Of a stretch of 64,000 nt of DNA, positions 1-11,792 are shown piece by piece. The position numbers and the translations under genes were made by a program. The stretch comes from Amyloporia xantha. Taxonomy: Eukaryota; Basidiomycota; Agaricomycetes; Polyporales; Adustoporiaceae. Positions within the stretch are counted from its first letter, which is position 1. Every line of letters begins with the position of its first letter. The stretch covers positions 310,001 through 374,000 of the forward strand of contig JAYKKR010000029.1 in assembly GCA_036971615.1 (NCBI GenBank), in the 5' to 3' direction. A model generated the notes under the pieces. The model was given only the letters and a program-made list of their open reading frames with translations, ran no database searches and had not been told where the DNA came from.

Positions 1-483
1 GCTACCGTTGTTGGTCTCCTGTGAGTAGATGCTTCTCTCAAACCTTCGCAGGCTGATAACCGCTGTCTCAGTGATCAGCACTGACTCAGATAACGGACAC
101 ACTGACAATGGCTTTACTACGTGGTACGCTAATTTAGTTGACATCGAACGACGTCGACGATACCTTACAATCAGTTTTCGGAATCTCTCGATGAAACGAC
201 GAGAACGCAAGCATGGTCTAAGGCGCGAAAGGCATCATATATTCAAGAGCAGCGAGTGACGATCAATGCATCATGTAGTCAAAATTGAAACCTGGCAATA
301 TTCACGACCCCTCTCTGTGTTCAGGACGGCTGGCTCTCCACATCCTCCGCATTGGGATGAAGATATCCTAGTTCGATGATTCCTTCGATAACTCAAGCTC
401 GAGCAGCCCTGCGGCAGCGACGGAAGTACTGATTTCGGGACGTCGATCAGTCAGGAGGGTTTCGCTCTTCTCTGGCACCGGCT
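1..483. repeat. 3' flank of kinase A, shared with kinase B/C flanks, with fossil coding sequence
   Basis: This stretch has no gene of its own. Positions 1-340 match the flanks downstream of kinase C (about 26431-26765) and, in part, kinase B (about 12740-13034). Shared landmarks include the block at about 212-262 and the CCTGGCAATATTCACGAC block near 290. Positions about 340-483 align with the last exon of kinases B, C and E, but kinase A stops before reaching them. They are therefore the former C-terminal coding sequence of A, now outside its frame. Homology was judged by eye. Confidence 0.75.
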
Positions 484-3013
484 CTAGGGAGCGGCCTGCT
501 TGGCTGCTCCGGAAGGATTACTCGGACTTCTTTGGCTTTCGGATTGTGAGTCGGTCATACCTTCCCTTTTCCATTTTTCCCCACTGCTCGTGCGGGAACT
601 GAAAGTGCACGTCGAGATTGAATCCGTGAACTGGGCAAACTGGTCGTGGAGGAGCTTATCTGCCGTCCATTCCTGTGGTTTATCGAGAACGTCAATGAAC
701 GCCCCGATCAAATATCTGTGGTTAGAAAGCAATGGTTGCGGATTGGGGTCCACAACCCAGGTGGGAAGTACAGCGTACTTTTGCTCCTGATGGTCCCGTC
801 GCAGTGCGAGATTTCGGCGCTTGCTGCCTAGTGGCAGATGTCTTGGTACTGCAGTGTTCATAAGTCGCTGTTTGAGCTTTGGAGGTTTCGATTCTGCTGC
901 ATTCAGTTCGTCTATCTGAACCGCTATGGCTGCATAATGTTTCTGGCATATTTTTGCCAGGGATTGGATCAGCTCTTGCAGAGGTTGACTGGCAATGGGA
1001 GCGAATGGAGTCTCCGCCAGTCGGTTGTGAGAAAATTTGGTAGTGCCACCGACATCGAAACCATCAGGGGTGGTCCAATAAGAGTCATATGCGCTTGATA
1101 CATGCGCTTGAAGGCATTGAGGGTCGCGACTGAGGGCATGCGGATGCCACTTCAGAACAAGCCATCTAGTGAGATGGACAAACGATTCCAGATCGTCTGA
1201 TAACTCATGCCTCTTGTGTGGGTACTTCAAAAGCAGGGCTGACATGAACTGCCAGGTACCCTACAGAAGCAGATGCGTCGACGTCAGAGAAAGACGGGCT
1301 GTGCCTTTTGGGACAATAGTACTCACACAGCGTGTTTTTTGTGCAGGACCTTTGTTCAAGTCTTGCTTGAATTTGCAAAGATCCCAATCGTTGAGTATTC
1401 CGCAAGATCTTACATTGCCGTTACTGTCGACTACTGACTCGCTGTTAATAAGGATGTTCCCGACGCTAACGTCACAGTGGAGAACACCTGCTTTCTCCCA
1501 TGCATCTTGATGAGCTAACAGGTGACATCGATTTGTCAGAATATGTATATGATGTGCAGATGTTATCACTGACCTGCCAACGCATCGATCATTACATCTA
1601 TCATATCTGCAGAATCACGATATGATTCCAATGGACGACACACTTCTTTGAAGCTGAGACGGTAGTGGATGCGAGCCCCATACTGACCCGGTTCCAAGAA
1701 GTCCTGAGTAAGAGTCTTCTGGACTGTTACCTTGTCCAAATATACATCACCGGCGCTGATAGGTGTCGCAATACATTCAACACCTTTCTTCCATAGATGT
1801 TTATATACTTCTCCTTCTGGTTTGACACGGAGCGAGGCAGGACGCCACGTGTCCTTCAGGAATACGAGTCGCTTCGTGCTCACGTCGTAGGCGACATAGC
1901 CTCTTGTGGCTCGCCCTGTAGGAGAATGACTTGTGGTACGTGGCTTTCCAATCAAGAAACACTGTTGCGAACAAGAATTGTTTGCTGCAGTCGTGCCGCC
2001 AATACCAGATGTTGGCTCGGCTTCTGATGCTGCGTCATGAGCAGTTGAAGTCGAAGCTTGCGAGGTGGAGACCTCCGGGGTCAAGTCTTCGGGACTAATA
2101 ATATCTTCAGCGCGAGTCAATATCTTGTATATAGGCCACCCGTCTTCCATAGCGTCATCCAAGCATTCCTTGTGATACGCTGACAGTGTCTCTCTGCAGC
2201 GCCTCATCTCGGCCACCTCTGCTTCAGACGCATGCACCGCAGTAGGGTCATAACCACGCTGCACGCGATCCATATGGCCATACCTGTATAAAAAGGTAAT
2301 CATGGTGCGCGGATCCTCCACAAAATCGAATGACTCTGAGACAATGGCTCCGGCTCTGTCCCAACGTACCAAGCGCGCACGACGGCCCGCGACGACGATC
2401 ATGAAGCAGAACAGACGAGGCTGCCAGCACATGATATTTGCAGCGTGTTCAGCAATCTGATTGCGTCCCCTTGCGGCGCGATGCGACTCTCTGATCAGCC
2501 CTTTGGTCCCTGTAGAAAAATTAAAGGGAACGGAGGGATCGATGGTCGTCTTGAGTTCTATGGGTAAAGAGATCCATGCCCAAGGCGCGTCGCTGGAATA
2601 CCGATGTCCTTCTGTGTACTTGATTCCCAGCTCATCGCATCGGCGGGCATCGACTGGGCCGCACTTCGCGACAGATTCCATGATTGGATAGATTCCTGCG
2701 CCGACAGTATTCGTACCACCATGAAATTCAGCCCATTGACCAGCGTCGCCAGAAACAAATTTCTTGTCCGGACAGTGATCGAGGACACTCTGCGCCACTC
2801 TGCACTATCATCGACCATGTCAAAGAGGAATGTTGAGGATTGCATGCATGTGTGACTCACAAATTCAGCCTGCATGTCCGCGTGAGCAGTGCCATCAAAT
2901 ATCTCGGGGATAAACTCGGAGAAGTGGGCGGTCTGTGCCGCTGTAGGCGTAAGTCCTGGAACAAACGAATTCATGAACTTTTGAATAGAAATCTCCACCC
3001 ATCGGTCTTCCAT
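484..3013 (-). CDS. FunK1-type protein kinase, copy A (variant catalytic loop, shortened C-terminus)
   Basis: Fungal-type kinase of the FunK1 (Pkinase_fungal) kind, expanded in Agaricomycetes; substrates unknown. Exons read as 3013-2861, 2804-1574, 1514-1327 and 1260-484, about 782 residues, every phase consistent. Exon 2 carries the N-lobe, including VAYDVSTKRLVFLKDTWR, whose lysine is the likely ATP-site Lys. Exon 3 carries the catalytic loop [10 protein letters not shown] and the DFG-equivalent LNDWDLC. Exon 4 opens [11 protein letters not shown] and has [10 protein letters not shown]. The loop reads HCD where the six other copies have HRD, so activity may be altered. A 2-base insertion near 535 shifts the frame and replaces the C-terminal tail of copies B, C and E with a short unrelated one. 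The start is uncertain: homology suggests more N-terminal sequence, possibly an exon around 3140-3217 with an intron before 3050, but no ATG is visible there. Confidence 0.82.
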
Positions 3014-3510
3014 TTTCTCGTCAAGCTCTTGACCGAAGAGTACCCCTATTAGCCAGAAGCTTTCCAATATGAGGCAAAAAATGTAGTCTCCAAGGGTAGT
3101 AGTGCTGAAATATCTACTGATACTCGCAGGGGTACCTTGAGCAGAAGCCTTGAAAATCCCTGCTTGCGGAAGTTTGCAGGTAGACGGCCGGACCTTCAGT
3201 GGCTGAGCAGATGACAATATGACGGGACAACAAGAGGTATTTGAAGAGTTATTTACGGCAGTTTACAGATAAGTACCTGACCGGGCCACAGTACAGGACG
3301 AGCTTGGCCACATCGCGGGAACTTAGTAATATAGGGTCTGTCACGCGTTACCCGGGCGCCTGAATCAGTCGAACAAGTAAACAAGTCGAACATGTATTTA
3401 AACGTAAGATTATAGCGATCTTGCCAATGGCATGCACTAATGTAGCAACAGCAGAGTAGGAACGTGCTACGGGCAACATTGTCAACATAGATCAATCGGC
3501 CTGCAAGTAT

Positions 3511-6063
3511 TCAAATCCGTTCAGGAGCTCTCGAATGCTCTGAGACACTAGGTAGATGCGACTGTGTAGAGGGCTGTCCTCTTTTCGCGGCCCTTCTTCT
3601 CGACCTCTTTGCTTGAGGGGGATCCTCCGTTGATCCCTCCGATTTCCGGTTTGCTCCAGCCTCGCTAGAACGGACAAGTTTCGCGTTGTTAGATGACGAG
3701 ACGAACTGAGCAAATTGGTCGGATCCTTTGTCTTGCACCCATCCCTTGTTCAAGACGGCTTTTTTGACTATTTCGATGATACACTTGTGGTCGGCAAGGA
3801 CTGATGACTTTGACGGTGGCACATCCACCACGTCAGGATGCTTACATATGGTGGAATATGGTTCTATATTCGGATCTGGAAGATCTGAACTTGAACCCGC
3901 AACGAGATCCGGGTCCAAGTCCAAGTCTGAGAGTGAGAGTGAGACCGAGTAAGAATGCGCCGCCTCCATGTCGGTACTCCCTGTTTTATTTGGCGTCTTT
4001 CTTGATCGAAATTGGGTCAAGTCGATGCCAGCATAGTGTTGGTGACACAGGTGCGCAAGGGCATCAACTAGCTCCCGCAGAGGTGGATTGTCCTCGATTT
4101 CGACCATTGGGCTTCCCGCTTGCATGTGCAGTAATTTGTGCTCTCCGCCGACATCGAATTGGCCGTCATTTCCAACCTCGCGCTCGTCAAACAGGTCAGT
4201 GACGTGTTTCTGAAAGAACGCAGGACGTTCGCGCTGATGGAAACGCAGACAAAGCCAATTGACAAGGTGGAAGAAGGATTCCAGATCATCCGAAACTTCG
4301 TGCTTCTTTAGACCGGGAAACTTTAAAAGCAAAGCAGACATGAATTGCCATGTGCCCTAAGAAACGTTAGTAGGTGTGCGAGAGAAATGCTATCACAACA
4401 CTTACGGATCGCCCAACCCGAGTTGCACCATTATCCAGGTCTTCCTTATATTTACAAAGATCCCAATCATTCAGAAATCCCCGTGGCACTTGTTTCTGGT
4501 TGGGCATAGGATTGGGTTCTTCGTATATAAGGATATTACCAACGCTTACATCCCGATGTAAGACGGCTGCTTTCTCCCAGGCACCCCAATGTGCTGTGAT
4601 ACACGCCTCAATGACAAAATTTTATGACAGTGGTGGCAGTCTTACCTTGCAGCGCATCAAGGATTACTTTGACCATTACAAATCCTGCCTTATACTCTTC
4701 TAAGGGGCGCCCCACCTCCTCGACTATTAGACGATAATGAATACGCTCCGGCAAGTCTGCTTTGAATTCTTGTGTTCGGGTCCTTTGGACAGTGGTGCCG
4801 TCAATATCGTAGACGTCGCCGCCGCAGACAGGGGTTGCAATATTCCTTACGCCACTTGTCCACAGCCGCTTGTAGACGTCCAGTTCCGGCCGAGCCGTCT
4901 TGATGCGCCAAGTATCCTTAAAGAACACCAATTTGCCAGTCGCCATATCATATGCAACATATCCCTTCGTCCCTCGTCCTGTCGGCGAGTCGCTTGCGAA
5001 CCGCCATTTACCGACGAGGAAGTATCGCGGCGTGCCTCCGGCTTCGATGGGCTCATCCGTTTCGTGGACCTCTTGAAAGTTCTGTGAAGATGGAGTCGCT
5101 CGACGAAGAAGCTTCTGCGGGAAAAGATCCTTGGAAGGAACGCTGATCTTGTAAATCGGACATCCTGGCTCCATTGCCTCCTCCAAACACTTACGATGGT
5201 AATCCGTCAGCTTGTCCTTGCATGCCTTCATGAGCTCAATCTCATCTTCCGAGGCCAGGACGGCAGTTGGATCGTAGCCACGCTCCACGTCATTCATCTT
5301 GCTCAGTCGGTATATGAACGTGAACATCATCTCGGGATTTTCTACGAATTCGAACGCCTGCGAGACGACAGCTCCGGCCCTGTCCCAACGGAGAAGACGT
5401 GCCCGACGACGACAGACGAGCACCATGAAGCAAAATTGGCGATGTTGATGACGTAGAATTTCGGCTGCGTGGTCCGTGATGTGTCCTCTTGCTTTCAGTG
5501 CTTTGCCTGTATAGCGAAGAAATTCTTCGTCATCGTGGAATCCAAATGGCGCATTTTTCTCAAATTTGAATTCGACGGGAACACACATCCAGGCCCATTG
5601 TGCTTTGCTCAGCGAAGGCGCTCGGTCCTTGATCCTTTCTGACGCACTAATCGCAATTTCAGCGTCAGAACGGGAGTACGCACGTCTCGCTATTTCATTC
5701 GTAGGATAGAAGACAACATTAGGCCTTGCAGTCTTTCTGGTAAGAGATCCAAATTCAGCACTCGGCTCTTGCCTGTCGCAGGTTTCCTTGACGACAAGGT
5801 CGTTTCCCGGATGGGCAGCCAGCACACATTGTGCGACACGACACTTTGATAAGCAGAGAACATTGGTTGAGTAACGTTAAGAGTAGGAGAACGAAAGATC
5901 AGCTTACAAATTCCGGATACATGAGGGAATTTGAACCGTCGAATTTGGCACCGTTGAACTTGATACCATCGAGAAGTGTCTTTTCATGAGCCGTCAAATT
6001 CGATCCGGCAACGAAGTTCTTGAAGAAAGTCTCTGCGTCAATCTCCACGAAGTAGTCATCCAT
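3511..6063 (-). CDS. FunK1-type protein kinase, copy A2 (divergent paralogue)
   Basis: Second kinase of the same family, tandem behind copy A. Exons: 6063-5908, 5843-4646, 4593-4406 and 4356-3511, about 795 residues, phases consistent. The ATG chosen at 6063 starts MDDYFVEIDAETFFKNF, which aligns with the N-terminal FVEI..E.FM element of the other copies. Exon 2 holds the N-lobe (YVAYDMATGKLVFFKDTWR). Exon 3 has the canonical loop [10 protein letters not shown] and the activation-segment start LNDWDLC. Exon 4 starts [15 protein letters not shown] and contains SDDLESFFHL, ending in a basic Ser/Arg-rich tail that could be a nuclear signal. It is not part of the large duplication and is the most diverged copy with D/D'. 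No break is visible. Family assignment is firm; function is inferred only as a Ser/Thr-type kinase. Confidence 0.85.
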
Positions 6064-7128
6064 TTCAGACAGACAATAATTTGAAAGATTCAATTATCCT
6101 GGGTTACACACAGAAATCGGTCAACTTTAGATTAAAATTAGCCTTTCTTGGGAATGCAGTTGCCTTGCACAAGCTTGATGCCACCACGTCGCGGTGACGC
6201 GTCCGGGACCGCACAGCAGTGTTCCAGTCAAGGATCCATAACTCTTGTGAGCAGTAATACAGATTGAAGGCAGAACAAGTCCAGCGTATTTTGACAGTGA
6301 TATTGACGAGGAAATGCGAGACAGATGGCCGCTACAGAGTGTGCGCAGGAGACAAAGGAGCTACGCGATCACGTGCAGCAGTACGCGCCCATTCCCGCGC
6401 CATCGACGCGTCGTTTACAAGTCTCTGCTTTCCAATCAAGCAGCAGTTCCGAAGGTATCTGAATTCGTATCCTTGCTGGTAGCATATTAGTATATTGCGG
6501 ATTTTTAAACAAGAGTAGCATCGTGGAAATCCGCGGCATAACGAGAGGTCAGGGCCTGTAGATATCTTATATACACAACTACGGGTTCGGCACAACCCAC
6601 AGCACAAATAAAGGCTCTGGGGCAGAGGAAAAATGGCCATTATTTTACTGTGCAGTCGGACAGCTCAGGCCGGCTCCCGCTCCCCATGAAATCTTCGCTA
6701 GAACTTGTCTTCATTCTCTGGTCTCCAGGCCCAGGCCACGATAGGGAACACTGGGGCTGTGTCTGTTTGGTGCTTGATGCATAAATGTGCGATAACAATT
6801 GACCGTGTCCTAGCAGTGAAACAATTTCCCTTTTTGCTTGCCCTTAGACTACGTATACCACTCGCATTTTTCCTCCTGAATAGGGGGATTGCGTCCTATC
6901 AGTGTGTATTCTCTACATCAATGGTACTTGGTGATATACTACCCGCTTATTGCGGCGCAATGACGCGGTATCTTACTACTAGTATGTAACTGTACTCTAT
7001 TTCGTGATTCTGAGTCTCCCGGGCCATGCATTAATATGTCTATCATGCCGTGCACAGCTCTAATATCGTCGTGTATAAGAACATGAGGTACTGTAAGCCT
7101 CTTCGCGGCCTATTTGATCCGTACGAGG
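6064..7128. other. Intergenic, no gene seen
   Basis: About 1.06 kb between the start of kinase A2 and the 3' end of the F-box pseudogene. Short open frames here lack recognisable domains and look random. It should hold the promoter of A2, but no clear TATA box or other element stands out. Confidence 0.6.
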
Positions 7129-8163
7129 TTATTCATTATATACTTTGGTAGAGTAAAACTCGATATTCACGGGCACGCCGTTTCCGCGTAATATATTGAC
7201 CTTCACGCAGGCCAGTTCCACCATCTCTATCCCCCAATTTCGGCACTTCTTACACTCCTCATAGAACTTGCACGCCTTGCATATGATCTCGTTTCTGATG
7301 ATGAGCGCAAGCACCCACTGCGATGCTACCTGTACTGCCCGTTCCAGACACTGGTGGAAATTCGGCCATGCCATGAGCTCCATGTCGTGTATTGTGCGAA
7401 CGGCCAGCTTCATCGTGATCTCAATCTCCTTGAGATGGGCGAGGCGCTGAGCCTTAGATAGGAAGAGCGAGATCATGTCGGTGGCGGGCGACAACGTGTG
7501 CCCGAGTCCTACGTAGGTGCATTTTAGGTGGAGCGAGACGATTTGAACCGCGTCGCGGAAGAGGTCACATTGAGAAAGAAAGTCAACTGGATCAAACAGC
7601 GGTCAATACTCATCGATTGGTCTGGATGAGGGAACGTCTACGGTACCAAGGGGGCGGTCTTTTGCCATGTCAGCGGTGAAGGATAGCGCTAGTCGGCGAG
7701 GGCATATCCCCGCTAGCAGATCATGCAGCCATCTAACGTCGGGTTCTCTGGATAATGTCATGTCGAGGATAGCGATTTTTCGAGTAGCAATGGACGGTGG
7801 AACAGGCGGAGATGCGCTGATCGCCTTCGCCGTGTGGTTACACCGAGGTGGAGGACATGTTAGGATGCAAATCGTCAGGCGGTCAAAGTTGGGCAACGCC
7901 AGTAACACGCCCTTTGTGAAGATTGATATTATAGCGTGACGGACGTGACAAGCGACGTTGGGAGCTTGCACGACAGCATAAAGCGGGCTGTTTGGGCTGA
8001 CCACACGGGTGGTACGGAAGAAATGGGGGAGCGCAGCGACATAGAAGTCCTTGCAGACGAGACGCAGCACCCCGAGGATACTAGGATCGTCGACGTCATG
8101 AAGACAATCAATAACCACGTCACAAATATCGGGAAGCAGTGGAAACGCGTAAGCCATTGACAA
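7129..8163 (-). pseudogene. F-box-like protein gene with one in-frame stop
   Basis: The frame from ATG at 8163 opens with an F-box-like segment, FPLLPDICDVVIDCLHDV, then LRLVCKDFYVAALPHFFRTT, as in agaricomycete F-box proteins that recruit substrates to SCF ubiquitin ligases. It meets TGA at 7605-7603 after 186 residues. The same frame stays open beyond it for 157 codons to the stop at 7129 and reads like continued protein (PLFDPVDFLSQ...). The two halves are in register, so one nonsense change divides a roughly 344-codon gene. A very short intron over the stop cannot be fully excluded, but no good donor/acceptor pair is visible. The lack of LRRs and the modest length make even the unbroken protein short for the family. 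Confidence 0.65.
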
Positions 8164-8426
8164 GCCTCAAATATCAATAATGTTGACGAGTTTGTCGATT
8201 CGAAGTCAGTTGTATGTACTATGGAACAGCAGGCTGTCATCACTTACAGATTGGTCAGTATAGTGCCAGGAGAGCGTCGTAAAATGCACTGAGCGCGAGT
8301 CAAAAACTCTATCGCGGCGCAGGGTAAATGCATTGCTTGAAGACGCACTTACCCGTCTTTTATGATGTACCGGAGGAAACTAATAGCTGCACACCAAACA
8401 AGGTTATCTTTCGGATAATTTTTTTG

Positions 8427-8469
8427 GTCGTCTGCTGGATATCCACAGCGTGATATCCAGCAGAACGAC
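8427..8469. repeat. Near-perfect short hairpin
   Basis: Arms GTCGT-CTGCTGGATATC (8427-8443) and GATATCCAGCAG-AACGAC (8452-8469) are reverse complements apart from one extra base; the loop is 8 bases. It sits upstream of the CMT1-like gene in otherwise featureless DNA. Confidence 0.75.
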
Positions 8470-8865
8470 ATTGGCAAGCAGTCAGTTGAGTAACCACAGC
8501 CTTACTAAGCCCAGGTATCTGGATATGCTTCTGTTTCCTGCGTTTCGCAGATATGTTCCCAAAGGTCGCGGAAACGTTAGGTGATACGCACGACCAAGGT
8601 CGACTGCTTTCACGACCGATGCGGCGGCTCGCTGAGAACCGCCCGGATAAGTGCGTATACTTCGCTCCCCGTTGCTGTTTCCAGCAAGACGATGAACCAC
8701 CATGACACGTACTTGTCATCAGCCTGTCTTAAATTAAACGAGTCATTGGGAGGCGGATATAGAGGAATACCAATTCGGAACAATGGCGTCTCGAGAACAC
8801 AGCCTGGTTGACAGTTTATTTATGTAAGGTTTACTGGCGACAGATCCGGCTGTTCTCGCAGCGTA

Positions 8866-9012
8866 TTCCACTGCAAAGAAATCACCGTTTCATTGGCAGG
8901 GAAAAGGGTAAGATAGGCGTGCGAAAGGGTTTATTTATATGGAACCGTTCCTTTCACATGCCCATCTTACCCTTTTCGCTGCCTGCAAAACGGTGACTTT
9001 TTTGCAGTGTTC
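8866..9012. repeat. Inverted repeat with about 63-bp arms (MITE-like or RNA hairpin)
   Basis: Left arm about 8866-8929 and right arm about 8950-9012 are imperfect reverse complements, sharing blocks such as CACTGCAAA, TCACCGTTT and GAAAAGGGTAAGAT. The spacer is about 20 bases. Mismatches are scattered substitutions and a small indel. No target duplication is obvious. It lies 380 bp upstream of the CMT1-like start codon. Confidence 0.75.
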
Positions 9013-9391
9013 TGTGCACCGTGAATTCAGAGTAACAGTGGAAATTTGAGGTGGATCGGCAGTAAGTGATAGCGGCTATCCTGATCTGAGTCGGAGGCGC
9101 AAGCCTATCAGCCGAATGATAAGATATGCGCGGGAACTTTGGCGGGCAGTGACGAGCGGTGTGGAGGCGCTTGAGGCCTGAGGCGGCAGCGACGTCGCGC
9201 CGCATGCCAAAAAGGCTGCGCTAGATGATGACAGCTGCTTTTATATTCCTACCCACCACCTCGACCTCGACCTCATCTCTCTCGCTGCTCTGTACGTCGA
9301 CCACTACGTTTGTCGAGGACGTAGGACCATCCGAACTGTGTCAACAGTGCACCACGCGAGCCGGCCCCGCCTGATTGGCTGAGCGCGTCCC

Positions 9392-11792
9392 ATGGCCTCC
9401 TCCGGAGTCTCATCCCATCTCTGGCCATGGTACCAGTATCAATGGCGGCCTCGCTGGAACACCGCACTCATCCTTCGCGTCGGCTTTCGCATTCTCAGAC
9501 TGCCCTTCCTGCTCCCCTTCTGCACCTTCCTCTTCATCTGCCATGACCTCTGGCGCCGGTGGTGCGAAAAATTCAGCTGCAAGGACATCTGGCAGCCCGC
9601 GTTCCCGTTCTCATGGCGGATGTGGCCCATGGGCCTTGCTGCTGCGACGCTGAACGCCGCGCTCTGGCTTGTCTGGATGCTTGGCTGGCAGGCTGTGCTG
9701 TGGTATCTTAAAAGGCGCAAGGCGCCCTCTTGGAGGAGCCCGCGGCGGCACAGTCAAACTGGGAGCCCTTTACTCTCAGGCGAAGAGGACGAGGGCCAGT
9801 ATATATTGCTACCCGACGGAGAGCGTTCCTCAACATCGAGTCCGCCCATCTCTCCCACCCGGCGTGGTAAACCGCGTCGCACATGCCAGGTCCACGGTGC
9901 ATGGTGGTGGACACAAATCGTCCTCTACGCGTCGATCACTCTAGTCGGACTATGGGAGGGTACCCACTACGAGCATCCACACGATATCCGCTACCGTCCA
10001 GCCCTTCAACGCGCTCTCGCTGATCGACATCCGAATCCCAACGGATACGGCAAAGGAGGTCAGTCCTCATTTTTGTCCCGCCCTATTCATTTCTGCTGGC
10101 GGGAACGTGTTTTGTTGAGAGTGTCAAAACGGGTGATTTATTGACGTCAACGTCTTACGTCTCGTTAATTTGACAATAGTTCTCCAGCAGCCCTCCATGT
10201 TGCTCTCCGCGTTTCATATTCATTCTGTTCATTCTATGCATGAGCTTTGATCTTGGGAGAATCTGCTCAGTGGTCCATAAGGCGTTGATATAAAACAGTT
10301 CAGTCATTGGCCTGACCATTTTACCTCATGACAATCAAGATTGAGGGGTGTTCCAGAGCTTCTAGTCTTCGCGCTCGCTTGTCGATCATCACCTACTCTA
10401 GATTACCCGTCGAGTCGTCGCTCGAGGATTCATTAACATTTACTCCACGTGTTCATAAGCCCTACAGTCGAATAGGAGGCGTTGCAAGAGCTTCATATCT
10501 TCCTTCGCCTTGTCTCTAGGACTAGATTAGCTGAGGGTGATAGGCGATCTCTTGCAGATCATGACGTGGGCAAAACACGCGCACAACCTGCACATTGAAT
10601 AATACTTCCCTTGCACATTGCCATCGCTTTACTCTTCGATCGTCGACTCACCTACGTATTTCTTCCAGAAAAGATCTTCATCGCCGCGGCGTTCTACAAC
10701 AACGAGCTCGTGCTCCCCTACTGGAGCACGACCCTCCTCACGCTCATCACCTACCTCGGCCCCGCCAACGTCTTCGTCTCGATCGTCGAGTCCCACTCCT
10801 CCGACAGCTCGCCGGCGCTCTTATCCGCGCTCGCGGACACCCTCACCGCGCGGGGCGTCCCGCACCGCATACTGGTGCACGACGACGACGCGGTGCCGAA
10901 GCCGGACGACCTGTCGTTCAACAACCGCATCAACTTCCTCGCGGGCGTGCGGAACCGCGCGATGGAGCCGCTGGTGGAGGCGGGCGGGTACGACCGCGTG
11001 ATGTTCTCGAACGACGTGTTCGTCGAGCCGGAGAGCGTGATCGAGCTGCTGGAGACACAGGGGGGAGAGTACGACATGGCGTGTGCGATGGACTTTGGCC
11101 ATTTTGGGTGCGTGGCTGAGGGCAGTGCCGAACGCTGTTTGTTGACTGACTTTACGCTGCAGCGCATACGATGCTTGGGTGCTCCGTGACCGTCTCGGCC
11201 ACCTCACCAGCTCGATGTACGCCCGTCGCCGTTTCGCTCTCTCCTCAGACTGACCCATTCACCCACCTGCAGCTGGCCATACTTCATCGACGCCCCTTCC
11301 ATCGCGCGCATGCGCGACGACGCGCCCGTGCCCACCTTCACATGCTGGAACGGCCTCGTCGTCTTCTCCGCGGACCCGTTCCTCCCGATCCACCTCCGCT
11401 CCAACCGCACCCTGTCGCCATTCCCGCTCTCCGCCCCCCTCCCGCGCACGCACCCGCTCCTGCGCGGCCCGTCCCCGCAGCTCACGCCGCCGCTGCGGTT
11501 CCGCGCGGCGGACCGCGCACGTGGGGAGTGCTTCTCGAGCGAGTCGTTCCTCGTCCCGTACGACCTGCGGCGGGTGTTCGGGCTCGAGCGGGTGTATGTG
11601 AACCCGCGCGTGGTGACGGCGTACGGGTGGCACTGGTACGTGTGGCATAAGTGGGTGATGGGGCACCGGGCGGTGAGGTGGTGGGTGAGGGAGGTGTGGG
11701 ACGGGGCGGGGATGGAGAGGAGGAAGATGATCGTGGGCAGCGAGGAGGACGTGTGGGTGTGGGATGGGGGCGACTGCCATCCGTGGTGGTAG
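9392..11792 (+). CDS. CMT1: CMT1-like alpha-1,3-mannosyltransferase (GT69), intact copy
   Basis: Related to the cryptococcal mannosyltransferase 1 family, Golgi type II membrane enzymes that add alpha-1,3-mannose. Exons: 9392-10058, 10669-11107, 11163-11216 and 11273-11792; all phases fit, about 559 residues. Exon 1 is rich in hydrophobic stretches (residues about 25-55 and 75-105, and again near 175) and can supply the membrane anchor. The catalytic part begins with EKIFIAAAFYNNELVLPYW at the start of exon 2, followed by VSIVESHSSD, RILVHDDDAVP and MFSNDVFVEPE (an acidic, metal-binding-type motif). Exon 4 has FTCWNGLVVFSADPF and ECFSSESF, and ends WDGGDCHPWW. The 610-bp first intron is unusually long for this genome. 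Upstream, 8164-9391 has only the two inverted repeats. GC content of exons 2 and 4 is clearly higher than in the neighbours. Confidence 0.9.

Noticed and set aside
8360..8719. Overlapping minus-strand frames of 119 and 73 codons
   Set aside because: No domain, no splice-supported continuation; only the small palindrome is notable here.
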